From Thermothielavioides terrestris NRRL 8126 (taxonomy: Eukaryota; Ascomycota; Sordariomycetes; Sordariales; Chaetomiaceae), in the NCBI RefSeq assembly GCF_000226115.1, contig NC_016457.1:4092001-4156000 (forward strand): 64,000 bases of DNA, written 5' to 3'. How positions within the stretch are numbered: position 1 is the stretch's first letter; the number at the start of each line of letters is the position of its first letter. The position numbers and the translations under genes are program-made. Shown here piece by piece: positions 33,877-45,986 of the stretch. Below the pieces are notes generated by a model. The model did no database searches. It had not been told where the DNA came from and saw nothing but the letters and a program-made list of their open reading frames with translations.

Positions 33877-35267
33877 ATGGACGACAACAGGGGCCAAAGG
33901 AGGCAGAATGAACCGCCCGTCTATTCCGCTTCCAGTTCGCGACACCATCAAGCGCTGCATGACCATTCGCAGCAACGGCGGCCCTTTGGGGCCGCGCAAG
34001 GGGAGAGATTCAGGCCCGCGCCACTCGGTGCGTCACCGTCCGGGGCAGCACGGGGAATGGGCGGCTCGACTGGCTACGGCGGGTATTACCAGGACACGTC
34101 AGCAACCGGATTTCCAACAACGGCGATGCCGCAGGGTGCCATGGGCTATCACCATTCCACCGCGGACTACGGACAGCCGGATTCGCGGCAGACACAGAGC
34201 TTTGGGGGCACATACACCCCGACAATGATGTACAACGTGCAGCAAACGGGAGGTCCGCAGGGCGCCGCCGTGTACGATGCCAGCCAGCAGTTTCCATCAC
34301 GGCAGGCTGCAGGACTCCCGATGATGGCAACGGATGTCACGGCCCCTTACTTTTCAAGCGAGCCAGCCAATACGCCGGCCCCGTCGACCCTGCAGGCCCA
34401 GACGGCGTCTTCCAGCGCCACCCCGGTATATCAGCAGCCCGGCTTGCATGGCTATTCCACCGGTGGCATGGCTGCCATTGGAGGGATGGCGGCGCAATCC
34501 ACCCCAGCAGCCGAAGTGAGGATGGAGGAAGAGTATCCCGCGGCCGAAGGCCTGGACGAAGCGTACGCAGCTTATCAATCGGCACTCAAGGAGATCTTTC
34601 AGAACATCCGAAACGGCGTGCTTGCGGAGGCCAGCGAGTCCCTCCTCAATGTGTCAAACTGGCTATTGTCGCACGTTGTGGACTTGGGTATGTCTTTCTT
34701 TTCTTTCTCTTCTTTTCTTCCTTTTTTTATTTTTCTTTTTTCTTTCCTTTTCTTTTGGCCACCGACGTGGTGTTTCTTTTCCACCCGACAGCAAATGGAA
34801 TGCGGCTGATACGGATTCCACTGGGTCTAGGCCTTACTTCTGACGACCAAAATCTGCATGGAGAGCGAATCAAGATGTGGAATGACTTCAACCATGCCTG
34901 GTTGGCGATTTGCCAACGCCAGAAAGAAATGATGGAGTCCGGACAGCAGCTGCAGCGCTCCCAGAGCCTCATCCCTCGGGAAGGGCTGGAGAAGATGGGC
35001 AAGGAGTTGGTCAAGCTCTGCGACGGCATTGAGCGCCACGGTCTCGTCGATTACCAATATGGCGTGTGGGAAGAACAGATCGTCGACAGTATGTGTGGAA
35101 TCGCCCTGCGGTGGTAGCGCTCGGACCTTTGGTTGGATACGTTTGTGTGGCTGACAACATTGTCCTAAGTTCTCGAACAGTGCTTGGATCTCTATGAGCC
35201 TCCGAGCGCATCCCCCGCCGGCGGCGGCGGTGGTGGTGAAGGATCGTCGAACAACCGCCGCCGCTGA
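33877..35267 (+). CDS. Uncharacterised protein with disordered N-terminus and compact helical C-terminus
   Basis: CDS join(33877..34687,34831..35088,35170..35267), 388 aa. I do not recognise the family. Residues 1-220 are rich in Gln, Gly, Ser, Pro and Tyr and look disordered, like a transcriptional or RNA-binding regulator tail. From about residue 230 the sequence is well-ordered and probably helical (YAAYQSALKEIFQNIRNG, LLNVSNWLLSHVVDLG, IKMWNDFNHAWLAICQRQKE, LVKLCDGIERHGLVDYQYGVWEE), ending in poly-Gly and RRR. Intron 1 (34688-34830) has a long pyrimidine tract, and a second acceptor at 34791 would add 13 in-frame residues. Intron 2 (35089-35169) has a CTGAC branch site, and splicing gives IVDILEQCLDLYE. 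The start at 33877 (ggcATGGA) is preferred. A nuclear regulatory role is only a guess from composition. Confidence 0.75.
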
Positions 35268-38200
35268 AGGAACCGAGATTCCCTGGGGCTTCTGCTGCTA
35301 GCTGACCCCAAAATGCCTTCATCTGTTCCTACCTTCATCAAGACGCTATGTGCCACCAGACTGTCTCCCTCGCTGACATGCCTGACTTACGTTTTTATTG
35401 ATTTTGTTTCTTCTTGCCATCTTCGACCGTTTGACGATTTCAAAGTACTACGGGCACCGGCAGGGAGTTGCTGGATCGTCTGAGTGTCTACTATGCGGAG
35501 TCGGCCGGAAGTTGTAAGAACAGACGGGTGGTTTACAGGCGCGGTGCATTCCTCCCATTCACTTGGCTGCTTTGCTTGCGGGGTGGTTTTCTGATTTCTG
35601 TTGTTTTCCTACTTTGGGCTGGAGCTTATCACAGAGAAGGGGGATTAGAAGCTTGCCTTGCGGCACCCCGATGAAGGGAGTAAGGGGGAGGTCAAACCCC
35701 CCTGCTGGTTTTGGAGTTCTGGAGGTTCTTGCTTTTGTTCCAATAGGAACGGGGAAGGGGAAAGCGAGACACGCAGCTGGACGTCCCGCTTAATGGCAGG
35801 CACACACACATACAACACGCACACTCCCGCGAGGGAGATTCATGGGACGCGGACTCGGCGTATATCGCACGACAAGACGTCCGATTGGCGATCACGGCGA
35901 ACCTCAGCGGGAATGTGGAGAGAAGAGACGATACGAGAACGACTGGGCCATGTTGTACATGATGGGAGACGAAGAAGATATGGGGTGATGAGATTGGACA
36001 CGGCATGGCTACACGGCATGGTTCTTGGATCGGAAAAGAAAAAGGGGAAAGTCAAAGTTGGCTGGTCTGACTGTTCGCTCCGGGGTGGCGCGGTGTATCT
36101 GTACGTAGCCCTTCTCTTCTGCTGCGATGCGGGCAAAGATGGACTGTTCAGCGCGGGCGGAAGGGCGTGTTACCACAGCACGGAGGTAAGGGTGGATGCG
36201 ATGCAGGCGGCGGAGATACCCGTTGGAGGCGCTCTTTGAAAATGGACATGCATTGCCAGTCAAAATCGAGGCATTTCGATATTCCGAGAGCCTCGGCGCC
36301 ATTGTGGCTGAATGACATTCCAACCCCCTGAATGGGATCCAGGACTCCCGTCCTTGTTTTGGTCTGCCGATTGGGCAAACGGAGGTAGAATCTGCTATGT
36401 AGGTAGGTAATCATTGGATTAACCTTTCTTTACAGAGCAATGACAAAAAAATTCTCTCGGAAGTGCTTTCCGTATTGGGGCAGATACGGATTAGTGTACC
36501 GCGCCGAGAAAGCCTGAAGAAACCACTTTTTTTTTTTTCTTTCCGGTCGGCAGTGGCAACATTCGGTCCATGGCAGCTGAAGAAAATGACTCTCCTCCGA
36601 CCCCTCCCCCTCCCCCCTTCCCCCCTCCCTCGGCGCTACCTCCGTGATCAGCTTGGGTCTCCAGTTTGCCATGGGCTGCAGGATCGAGTTGCTGCGCCGA
36701 CGTTGCATTCCGGATCTGGGAGCAATTTTGTCTCCCAGGCTGCGAACCGGGGCGGCTGGCCAATCGCAAGGTGCAGGACCCCGGCAGCTGCCTGCACCAA
36801 ACACCCCCTAACCGCACCGCCGGGACACGCTATGCGTGGTTTTGCAGCCAATTGGGTTTCGAATTAGGCCCCTCCCGTTTCCTCAATCTGCCATTTGCTC
36901 GCCGCGGCATCCACTGCAAACGACCGGCATCGTCGGCGATCTCCCAGGTTGTGAGAGGCCGCAGACAGCCAACTCGGAGGCAGACTTGTTCACATGTGAA
37001 AACTCCAACTTTGCATCGTACTTTGTACAGTACATGTATGACGGCCGTTACACCACGCCGGCTCCCCTCCCGGACCGACAGAAATGAATGTCTTGGACAC
37101 CAAGTCGACGTGTATGTGCAAGCGTCACTTTCCTTCGGCAGGCAGCTGTCCCTGCTGTGCCCTGCAGAATCGGTTGTGACGAAAGCGTGCATGCTGCGAG
37201 GAAGGCTCCGCGGTACACAGTACAACCTACCGATGTCTCAAAACCTCAAAACTCGAACTGACTCGGGCAACCAATCACAGCGCTGAGACGGCACGGATAT
37301 TGTGCCCTGTCAGAGACGAAACATGGAAGCCAGCCGCCGTTGCCACCACTGCCTAGTGTAGGTCCATCTCGAGGGAAGACACAAGCAAGATCGGTCTCGG
37401 CCGTGCTTTGACGTGTCACAACAGGGACCCCACTCGTTGCGCTAACACAAAGGTAGTGTAGGTCGTCTATTCCGTCCACTAGAGGAGTATGTGTACAGGT
37501 GCATGACGGCATTTGCACCATTTGCGTTGGGAAGACCGAGGCAAAGCCGGGGGCGCAGCATCGCAAGCTTCAACTCCGTGCGGAGTAACTAGCGTAATCG
37601 GTGACAGAGGCAGGGGCTCCACCGTCGGAACAAGCTCCGTTGGCGGTCTCAAGCTGCCGGAAACAGACGCCGCCGACAACCATCTCGGCGGTTTTCTTCC
37701 CTCTCACGTCGGACTCAAACACGTCACCTGTGACGGATACATTGAAACCCCCTTTTTTCCCGTTTTCTTTGTTCTTGCACTCGCAATTTCCCCGGCTGCA
37801 TGCTCCGGAGCTACACCGAAGTTAGCGCCGCCAGGCCCCGGGCCCGTGGCCGGCTCGGGCTCTCGGGCGAAGCGATCTTTGCGCATCCGGGCAAGAGGAT
37901 CCGCAAACGACGCTGCCAAGAAGAACGCTCTCGCCTATCCAAGCAGTTGCCGTTCGATGCGATCTGCCATTGCTCTTGCAGACCCCAGTCCCGATGCCGA
38001 GGATTGGACGCACGACTGGCAAGTTCCGAGGAATGTGCGGATAAAGGTGAGGCGAGCAAGCCGACGCGGTCCGACAGGCCGGCCAGTGAAACGGAGGCGG
38101 GTGAGCGGACCCCTGTTGCCGGCCCTCGTTTGTCGATGACAACAGCCTCAAAAGTTCGAGGCGAGGTCCGGCGCGCTCGCAGCTGAATTGCCCTGTCACA

Positions 38201-39889
38201 TCGACCTGACCGACAAGTCGCCTGGAACGAAGTGAGGCTGCAACGTCGATCGCGAGCCTCGTCACCGCACCTTGTTCAGCTGAGCCGAGCTGCTGGAATC
38301 GCGACTTATTCTCTGAGTACACTAGCCCGGCACAGTCTTCGTTCCTTTTCCATGCTGATCTCCATGCTGGCACATCTCCACCACCGACCGCCACCAAAGC
38401 TCGGAACACATGGACAAAAAGCCCCGTTGCCCAATCGGGCCTGCTGCAGCGCGCCGTCTCTCAGCGCTCCTGAGACAGTGATCCGTACTGCAGTGTACTT
38501 GGTACGAAAAGGAACCCGGCTCTTCACGCGCCAACGCCTCCCCCCCGCCCTGCCCCCTTGCCCCTCCACCATCGTGGCGTCGATGTGTCCACATGCAAGC
38601 GCGGAGGCCGGGGCTAGTGTGCTGGCCCACCCTGCGTGCGGCCGCATCTGTCAGATCCGGCCGGTCGCATGGAGTCCTGTGCGCCCCGTGGCTTCGAGCC
38701 TTCCTCAAACGGGCAAGCAGCGATCGTCACGTAGTATACACTGCTGTCCAGCGAAGGACGACCCCCTTAGATTCTGACTGGACCATCAGCATCAACGTCC
38801 CTGGCTGCCTGACGGGGTGCGTCTCTGTGCCGCCTCGCCTCGTATGTGTTGCCATGTCGTCACATAGCCGTAGCTCTCCAAGATCCAAACCCAGACATGT
38901 ATCTGTATTCTGTAGATCCGTACACGCCACACCGACTCAACCCCGTTCCAGCGAGAAGGCATGCTCGCAGAGATATCTTCACACCGCCTCCGTGATCCCA
39001 CCGTTGTCTGGTCTTCCATGCCCAGCCCTGCCGTCAAACTCCGCCACACCCGCTCCCGTGCAACTACTGCCTAGATTTGGCTACGATCGCCCGCCCAAGA
39101 CAGCGGCACGTCTAGAACACGGGGATTCACCTCAGCTCCGAGATCTTACCGCTCGCTGACCGACCACGGTAGCCAGATGTTGGCAAACGCGTGGAATGGA
39201 ACGGGAGGGATTCCTCGCACACCCCCCCTTTTACCACCTCCTTCGGTTGACGTCACGAGAAGCTCTCCAACTGCACCGATGACAGCTGAACTTACTTCTT
39301 ACGACTACTCCGCAGTGAGCGCCAGCAAATGCTCTGCGTCATCCATGCCTGTTTCAGCTACTAACTACCGAGGAACAGTCTTGCGCCCGGCGCGGACGGC
39401 TGGAGTCGTCCTCACAAGTCGAACCCGGCCTGGCCGATCTCCGGTCTCACATCACAGCGGAACAAGCATGAAGAAGCCGACATACATGTTGCCGATATGT
39501 GTAAGTACTGTGAACAAGAGGCGCTATGCCGTCGGAACATAGAAGTCTAGCTTCCCTTGGCGGCCCTGCCAGCAGAAGGCCTGTGGGGGGTGACCGGCCG
39601 GAAGGGAGCAGGTAGGGTATGTATGGATTGGTCGTTCAACCCCAAGTTTCTGGGGGTAACTAGCTCACCGGGATGGTCTTGATGACTACGTCCGGACAGA
39701 ATCATGCCGAGGGACGGCAAAGAAGATCTGGGAGGTAGGGAGTGAGACTGATCGTCTCCTCCTCATGGTTTTTTCATTGACAAAAAGTCATGGTGAAAGA
39801 AAAGGAGAAAATAAGCTCATCATATATCTTCTTGTCCAAGCGTCATGTCATGCCATGGTATCTCATGGATCTCAACCCTTTCCCATCGC
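35268..39889. other. 4.6-kb gene-free stretch
   Basis: No supported gene between the 388-aa protein and calcineurin B, which converge here. Open frames up to about 208 codons (37513-38139, +) have no domain and look like chance frames in GC-rich DNA. Pyrimidine/purine-rich simple sequence occurs near 36525-36640. Confidence 0.5.
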
Positions 39890-40772
39890 TCAGAACTGAT
39901 CTGCACCGCGAGTCAGCCATCAGCCTCACAAAAAACGGCAAGATAAACCCCAGAGAGAAGAGAGAACGCACCCAGCGTCATGCTTATGCTCACGTCCGTG
40001 TTCTCGACCATCCTAGTGAACTCCTCGAAGCTGATCTTGCCGTCCTGGTCGAGGTCGGCCTCCATGATGGTCTTGTCGACGATCTGCTGCAGCTGCTGGT
40101 CCTTGAGGTTGCTGCCGACCATCATCTTGAGCACGATGAACAGCTCGCCGTTGCTGATGTAGCCGTCGCGGTCGATGTCGTAGACCTTGAAGGCGAAGCG
40201 CAGCTTCTGCTCCTTGTTGCCCTTGCTGCTGAAGGCGCTCAGCCCGGACACGAACTCCTGGAAGTCCACGTCGCCGCCGCCGTCCTCGTCGAAGATTGCT
40301 ATCATTCTGCAGAGGAGAAAAAGAGGCGGTCCGGTTAGTCTCGGCGGCATCTCGTGCTAACCAATGCATTTCTCCCTTTAAAATGCGGGATAGAATGCGC
40401 ACCTCGTGGCCAGCGGGTTCGACGATATTTGCGGCAGGCTCAGGAACTCTTCGCGCTCGATTGTGCCGGAGTTGTCCTGCAACAACGGCCAACATCAGCA
40501 ACCTGATTCCGTTTCCCGCGCCGCCACACACTCCTCACCAAAGCTCTCGATCGAGATAACGCACCTTGTCCAACTTCATGAACCTCTTCCGTAGCCTGTC
40601 CACCTCCTCCCTGTCGACTATTCCACCGAAGGAGGAACGCCGGTCAGTTCCAGCCCACTCACGACCTCACGCGACAGGCAATAGAGAAGAGGGAAATAAA
40701 GAAAAAAACAAAAGTCGCACAGTTGGACCCCTGGACAATGTTGTCCAGCACCGCGCTGGTCGTGTTGCCCAT
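39890..40772 (-). CDS. cnb-1: Calcineurin B regulatory subunit
   Basis: CDS complement(join(39890..39900,39972..40306,40403..40476,40565..40617,40721..40772)), 174 aa, the family's exact usual length. It is the Ca2+-binding subunit of the calcineurin phosphatase. The start MGNTTS is an N-myristoylation signal. Four EF-hand loops lie at residues 34-45, 66-77, 103-114 and 144-155, each beginning with Asp. The last exon is only 11 nt (39890-39900) and supplies the conserved ending DQF-stop; without it the frame runs on into unrelated residues. All four introns have GT-AG ends; the two at 39901-39971 and 40618-40720 have CTGAC branch sites. It diverges from Epl1 across about 1.2 kb. Confidence 0.96.
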
Positions 40773-42016
40773 CTTGCCGGCGACACTGTGATGTCCGCTC
40801 AAGCTCCCTGCTTTTTCTTATTCGGACTTCGTCCGTCCGCCCGGAAGGTCGCCGGATCGCTGGATATGGCCTCGAAGGTGAAACTTGAATGTCGAGAACT
40901 AAGGGTAGCGTTGTGGTTCGCGATCGAAAGCGAGATGAATGGGGTGCGATGGGGTACTAAGGCAGGGTAGCTCCGTTTGTCGGCAGGGTCCCCCGAGGAA
41001 TTCGATGGGTACTCGGCCGTTCGCTGGGTAATCGCCGTTTAGGAATCAAAGCGCGGTGTGATCCGTCGAAGTGCGACAGACACTGGTAATTGGGCTTGTG
41101 GGAATGGGTCAGGCTCCAGCTCGCGGCTCGATCTCAGGCGCGGGAAGGTGAGGTAAGGCTGAGGCGGTAGGTGGGCGGTTGGCCTTGCCTGCGCCGAAAC
41201 CAAACAAAAGCTTGGGCAGAGCATGGGGGAATGGCGGGGGAAAGTGGAGTCGAGACCGGTCCAGGTTGCGGGTTGCATGCCACGTTTGGGTTCGCACACT
41301 GCACAGTATACCTATACGAGAGCCACAGAAAGGTAGCCACACTTCGCCAGGCAAACATGCTCATGCAATGCGGCCCATATACTACGCCAGACGAACGACG
41401 CTTTCAGCGTTCCTGGGCAAGGGAATAATATCAAGGATGTTGAGTACCGAAGAAGCGCAGATGCACCCCTGGGAGTGTGTATTTGCAAAGCATCTTCTGA
41501 TACATAGTATTGAAGTTGGTAGATTATCTGTGTTTCTCGACAACTCTGAGAATATGATTCTCTGAGAAGCGAAGCGAACCAAAAATGAAAGGTGTTTGGC
41601 ACCACACCTGCAGGCTGAAGGGAATTCACTTCAGGTAGGGTAGGAGCGTCATCTGCTGCTGCGCCTCTGTGAAATTTCGGGGGTGATGCACGCGGAATGA
41701 GGGGCGAGGCAACATTCATCGCTGGGCAATTGTTCTCTGGCCAGGGAAAGTGGGTGTGGGGCAACCCCCCTTTCAAGGAGCCAATCGCCAGAATCGGAGC
41801 ACTGGAACACGCCGCCAAAACAGCAAACTCTGCGCTGGAAACATCAACGACACTCCGTCAAGAGGCGACACTTTAGCCATCAAAATATCAACAACAACGC
41901 CGGTTTTCCATCAAAAAACTCGGCAGATCGGTTTCGCATGGCCCGTTGAATGACAGAAAAATTTTATTTTTGGGGTTTCCCCAGGCTTCTGGCCACACTT
42001 ACCTGCCCCAGCAGCC
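40773..42016. promoter_or_regulatory. Divergent intergenic region, calcineurin B / Epl1
   Basis: 1.24 kb between divergent start codons with no supported gene. Promoter function is inferred from orientation; I recognise no specific binding site with confidence. Confidence 0.4.
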
Positions 42017-43964
42017 ATGGCGACCCGCAAAGTCCGATACAAAAAACTGAGCGTGAAAACGCCCTTGGCAGTGCTCAGAGAGGATCAGATCGATCCGACA
42101 GAGTATGAGTCGCTCACAAATGAGGCCCAGATCGCGACAGGCGTCGAACAGGCCGAGGAAAATGTGAGTAGAAACGTGTTCACCGAAGCATGACAGCGAG
42201 TCACGTGCACTTGCACGTGATTCACATCCCTCGGGTGAGGAAAGGAAGGGGTTGATCGTGACTGACCTTCACCCCACAGGAATACCATCTTCAGGCAGTC
42301 CTGCAGAGCGCCGGGGTCGCGGCGGATAAGGAGATTCCTGTCCCGCCTCCGCAAGAGAGTGCCCTCAACTATGATGAGCTCTATGCGCGGCCGTTCTCGA
42401 AGACGTCGACATACATCCGCTTCTCCCAAACGGTGGAGGAGTCCATCGGATGTATGTATGACATGACCGCGGATGACGTGGTATTTCTCAAGTCGTACAA
42501 CCAGAAGCGGCACGCGGGGGCCCAGCTTTCCGAGGATGACTTCGAGAGGATCATGGACGTGTTCGAGGCGACGTCGGAGCTGAAAGCCCCCTACGCCTCG
42601 ATAGACCAGACCATAGTCCCGTACGATGAGATGCTGCAGGGCCTGCAAGAGCTTGACAAGGCCAAGCTCATGCCTCACGCCAAGGAGATCTATGAGTACT
42701 GGAAATCCCGGCGGCAGGCCCTGAACAACCAGCCGCTCCATCCGACGCTCAAGTTCGAGAGGCACCTGGAGAGCGATGACGCCGATCCGTATGTTTGCTT
42801 CCGGCGCCGTGAGGTCCGCCAGACCCGCAAGACACGGGCGAGGGACGTTCAGAGTGCCGAGAAGCTCAAACGCCTGCGGAAGGAGCTCGAGGAGGGTCGC
42901 CAGTTGGTTTTGGCTGCGCACAACCGTGAGGTGCTCAAGGCAGAGATGCTGAAGGCGGATCGTGCTATCTTTGAGTTGCGAGCGCAGCTCAAGGAGCACA
43001 AGATCCGGCTAGGCATCAAGACCGACGACGAAGACCTCATCAACCAGAAGGTGAGCCCGCCACGATCCATGCGTCGCAAGACATGCCGTATGGTACTAAT
43101 GTCTCGCAGCCGCAGAGGAGGAAGGCTCCCGAGGCTCCTGCAGTGCAGCGGCCGCCAGCGCCCGCACAGCTGCGCATCGCCGTGCGGCCAGATGGCCGAT
43201 CTGCTGAGGCTGATCTCTCGCTGCTTTCTGACCGTCTGGCCGAGAAGGAGAATGAACTCCGTGCCGATATCGAGAAGAAGGTGCAGAGCCACAATGAGTG
43301 GAACCGCGACCATTTGGACCTCACCCGAGGCCCGCTGTCGCCGGTACAGTGGCCGAGACGGAGCGCCGGCTTCAGGCCCGCAAAGACGCAGTATTTGATC
43401 ACGCCGCCGGCCTCTGTGTCGTCGGTGTCCTTGGATGAGCCCACGCCTATGGAGCTTGACAAGCCCCATCCTCTCCAGTCCGTCTTCAAGTTTAGGGGCG
43501 TGGCCCGGGACGAGCAGTCGAGGGAGAATCCGCCTCTCTATCGGCGTCGGATCGGCCGGCTCAACCGGTTATGGATTGACCGTCGCGGGTTGGCCAGTCC
43601 GCCCCGCGACGTCGATGCCGAGGTGTTGGATCGCTGGAAGTATGATCAGTCGTCGGACGACGAGGACGACCGGCCGATGTACGAGGTCGATCCCTTTGAC
43701 ACCAATGCTCTGAGATTCCGGGCTTCGATCCCACTCCCGCCGTGGATGACGAATCGAGGAGCGACTCCTCATGCACGACCGCCGCTGCCACCACCTCAGC
43801 AGCAACCTCAGCCGCACCCAGCAACACAACCACAGCCACAACCACAACCGCAACCACAACCGCAGCCGCAACCACAACCGCAACCGCAACCGCAACCGCA
43901 GCAGCAACCACAACCACAACCGCAACCATCACAGATACCTCCACAAGCTCAAGCAGCAGCTTGA
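42017..43964 (+). CDS. epl1: Enhancer of polycomb-like protein Epl1 (NuA4 subunit)
   Basis: CDS join(42017..42163,42280..43050,43110..43964), 590 aa. Epl1 scaffolds the Piccolo NuA4 histone acetyltransferase module (Esa1, Yng2, Eaf6) and acts in the nucleus. The conserved EPcA region runs from the start (RKVRYKKLSVKTPLAVL) through YARPFSKTSTYIRFSQTVEE and YDMTADDVVFLKSYN to about residue 160, followed by LHPTLKFERHLESDDADPYV and a Lys/Glu/Arg-rich coiled coil. The middle has the Epl1-type DRRGL stretch. The C-terminus carries a long Gln-Pro dipeptide tract. Intron 1 (42164-42279) contains CTGAC; intron 2 (43051-43109) ends at 43109, with a second in-frame AG six bases on, so two residues are uncertain. 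Confidence 0.94.
43793..43945 (+). repeat. CAACCG/CAGCCG hexamer repeat coding for Gln-Pro
   Basis: Imperfect hexamer repeat at the 3' end of the Epl1 CDS. It encodes alternating Gln-Pro with Gln-Gln interruptions and is likely length-variable. Confidence 0.85.
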
Positions 43965-45986
43965 AATCCGGGCTTGTTTGCTGCGGTGTGCGTCTGCAGT
44001 TTGCGGTCGTTCATGACAGACAGCGCATGCGCGGCCGGGTAGTAGCAAGAAAGATGATATTCTCGCTGTGTATACCCTCTCAACACTCCCATGATTGCAT
44101 TTAACGACGGGCCTGGCAAAAGACGGGATAGGCCTGACCCGGCGTTTTGGCGTTACGGGCTTTTTCTGTAGATAATAGTGTCTGGCCAACGCAGGCTATG
44201 TATATAAGAATGGCCGATGACTGCGCGGTCTTTTTGTCGGCGGGAACAGCGACGTTTTGGTGGCCGTGAATGGAAACGAAGAAGCGTGTTTGTGACATCC
44301 CGTCTTCGCCCTTTTGCGGTATGGACGTGTGAATCTGAACCGATGGGTACGTCGTTGCCCGGGGTTGAGGTAGGATGGTGGAGAAGCCTCTGTGTAGATG
44401 GGTTCCGATGCCGGGTCTCGACAAGCCCAGTGACGCCCATCAGACGTCATGCCTGCCCGGGAGTTCTTCAAACAATGCGGAACAGGGCGGGCCGCTGGTT
44501 GTTTGCCAGCTCATCCGGGTGGGTTGGGGTTGGCGAGGTGAGGAGGACTGGATAGAGAGTTTCCAGGCGAGTTTGGCGTTGATGGGCAGGACCGACTGTG
44601 TGCTTATGACCGAGGGGGATGCCCGGTTTGACCCGAAAAAGATGGGACGCGTGTCGAGTCTCAGCAGTCCCCGCCCAGAGCCAATGCGTCTCGGGCAGCA
44701 CGGGAGGACAAAAGAGCAGACGGGACTCCTCCCAGAGTGTCGTCGTTCTTGCCCCTCGGACCGTACACAGCGTGTTGCATAGCGGTCGATCCCGATCGGC
44801 GCTGCGTCGCCATGTGGCCCAGGCTACACCAGCGTGCAGGGTGCGCGGCCGGGAGTCGAAAATTGGATATCCAGACAGTGTGCCTCACTCTGACGTAGCC
44901 AGCAGGCAAGGCCCGGCAGACGTCCGTTATGCCACTCCTGGACTGCCCATTTGTATGTACAGGCACGTGCGAGGTGCGGTGAGCCCTAGCCGTTCCGCAT
45001 TGTGTTTTTGCCGCATGGGAGGGTTGGCGATAGAGGCGCAAAGCGGAGTGCGGAACGCGGCAGCGGCTTTTGCAGGCCTCGTCCTTCTGCAGAGTAGAGA
45101 AAGCTTCTGCGGCGATGGCGAAGGAAGATGGTGATTGCTGCTCCTGGGTACGGCTAAAGCCCTGAGAAAAGGCCAGCCAGTCAGTCTCACTGCTCCCAAA
45201 ATTCTCAGCGCCGGAAGGAAACCCTCCGTGGATGAGAGGAAGCTGTATAGCGTGGACAGCTTGATGCTGCCCAGCTAGAGAGAAAAGAAAACATACCTCG
45301 AGGAATATAGAGTGAATTACAAGCCAGTGGCTTGTCTACTCCTCTTCGTAGTCCCACAACTTGGGGAAACGACTTGGAAATAGCGTGCCGGGAGGTCTGC
45401 TCAGCTCCATGATTCTCACCTCTCGCAGATGACGAGGAGCAGGAGTTCGAATTCAGAGGGAAAATGTAGACAAGCGCAGAGTCCTGAGTCGATACTGGAT
45501 GGAGGACGTCGTAGTGCCTGCGCACATCGTGGCCCTCGTGGTGGGAAGAGCTTTGTTACATGGAGGTGAAGGTCGAATTGCCCGAGTTGTTCTCGGTGCA
45601 GTGGGGGTGTGACGAAGAAACCCCGAGGGTGGTCCGCCCACTGGGCGGAGCTGTGCGTGAGCGTGGGCCACGGCAGCAGGCCAATCACCATTGACCAGTG
45701 CATGCGCCCACTGTTTGGTACCATAGGTACGTACCTTTCAGGGCTGATCAGCAATTGAAGGAGACCCCTCTGCTGCTGCCCCGCCGACGGCATATCAGTG
45801 GACAGCAACACGGCCCGAAGGCGCCTCAAACAACGAGCTCCAACCTCAGTCAATCCCTAAAATACGGCTTTCACTCCCGGAAAGCCCTCGCAATCCACCG
45901 CAGCAGTCGCCCGAAGCAAGAGAGTGCCCGACTTCTATACGATCCACCGCCGATTTGCAGTAAACCAACCCCACTCCAGTCCCAAG
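43965..45986. other. Intergenic between Epl1 and Kae1
   Basis: About 2 kb with no supported gene. Open frames of up to 171 codons lack domains. The right end is the likely promoter and 5' UTR of the Kae1 gene. Confidence 0.5.

Noticed and set aside
37513..38139. 208-codon open frame
   Set aside because: No recognisable domain, no coding-biased third positions, overlapping frames on both strands.
42085..42999. 304-codon open frame antisense to Epl1
   Set aside because: Mirror frame of a conserved gene; Leu/Arg-rich translation with no family resemblance.
43742..44104. Thr/Ala-rich frame over the Epl1 hexamer repeat
   Set aside because: Out-of-frame translation of a simple repeat.
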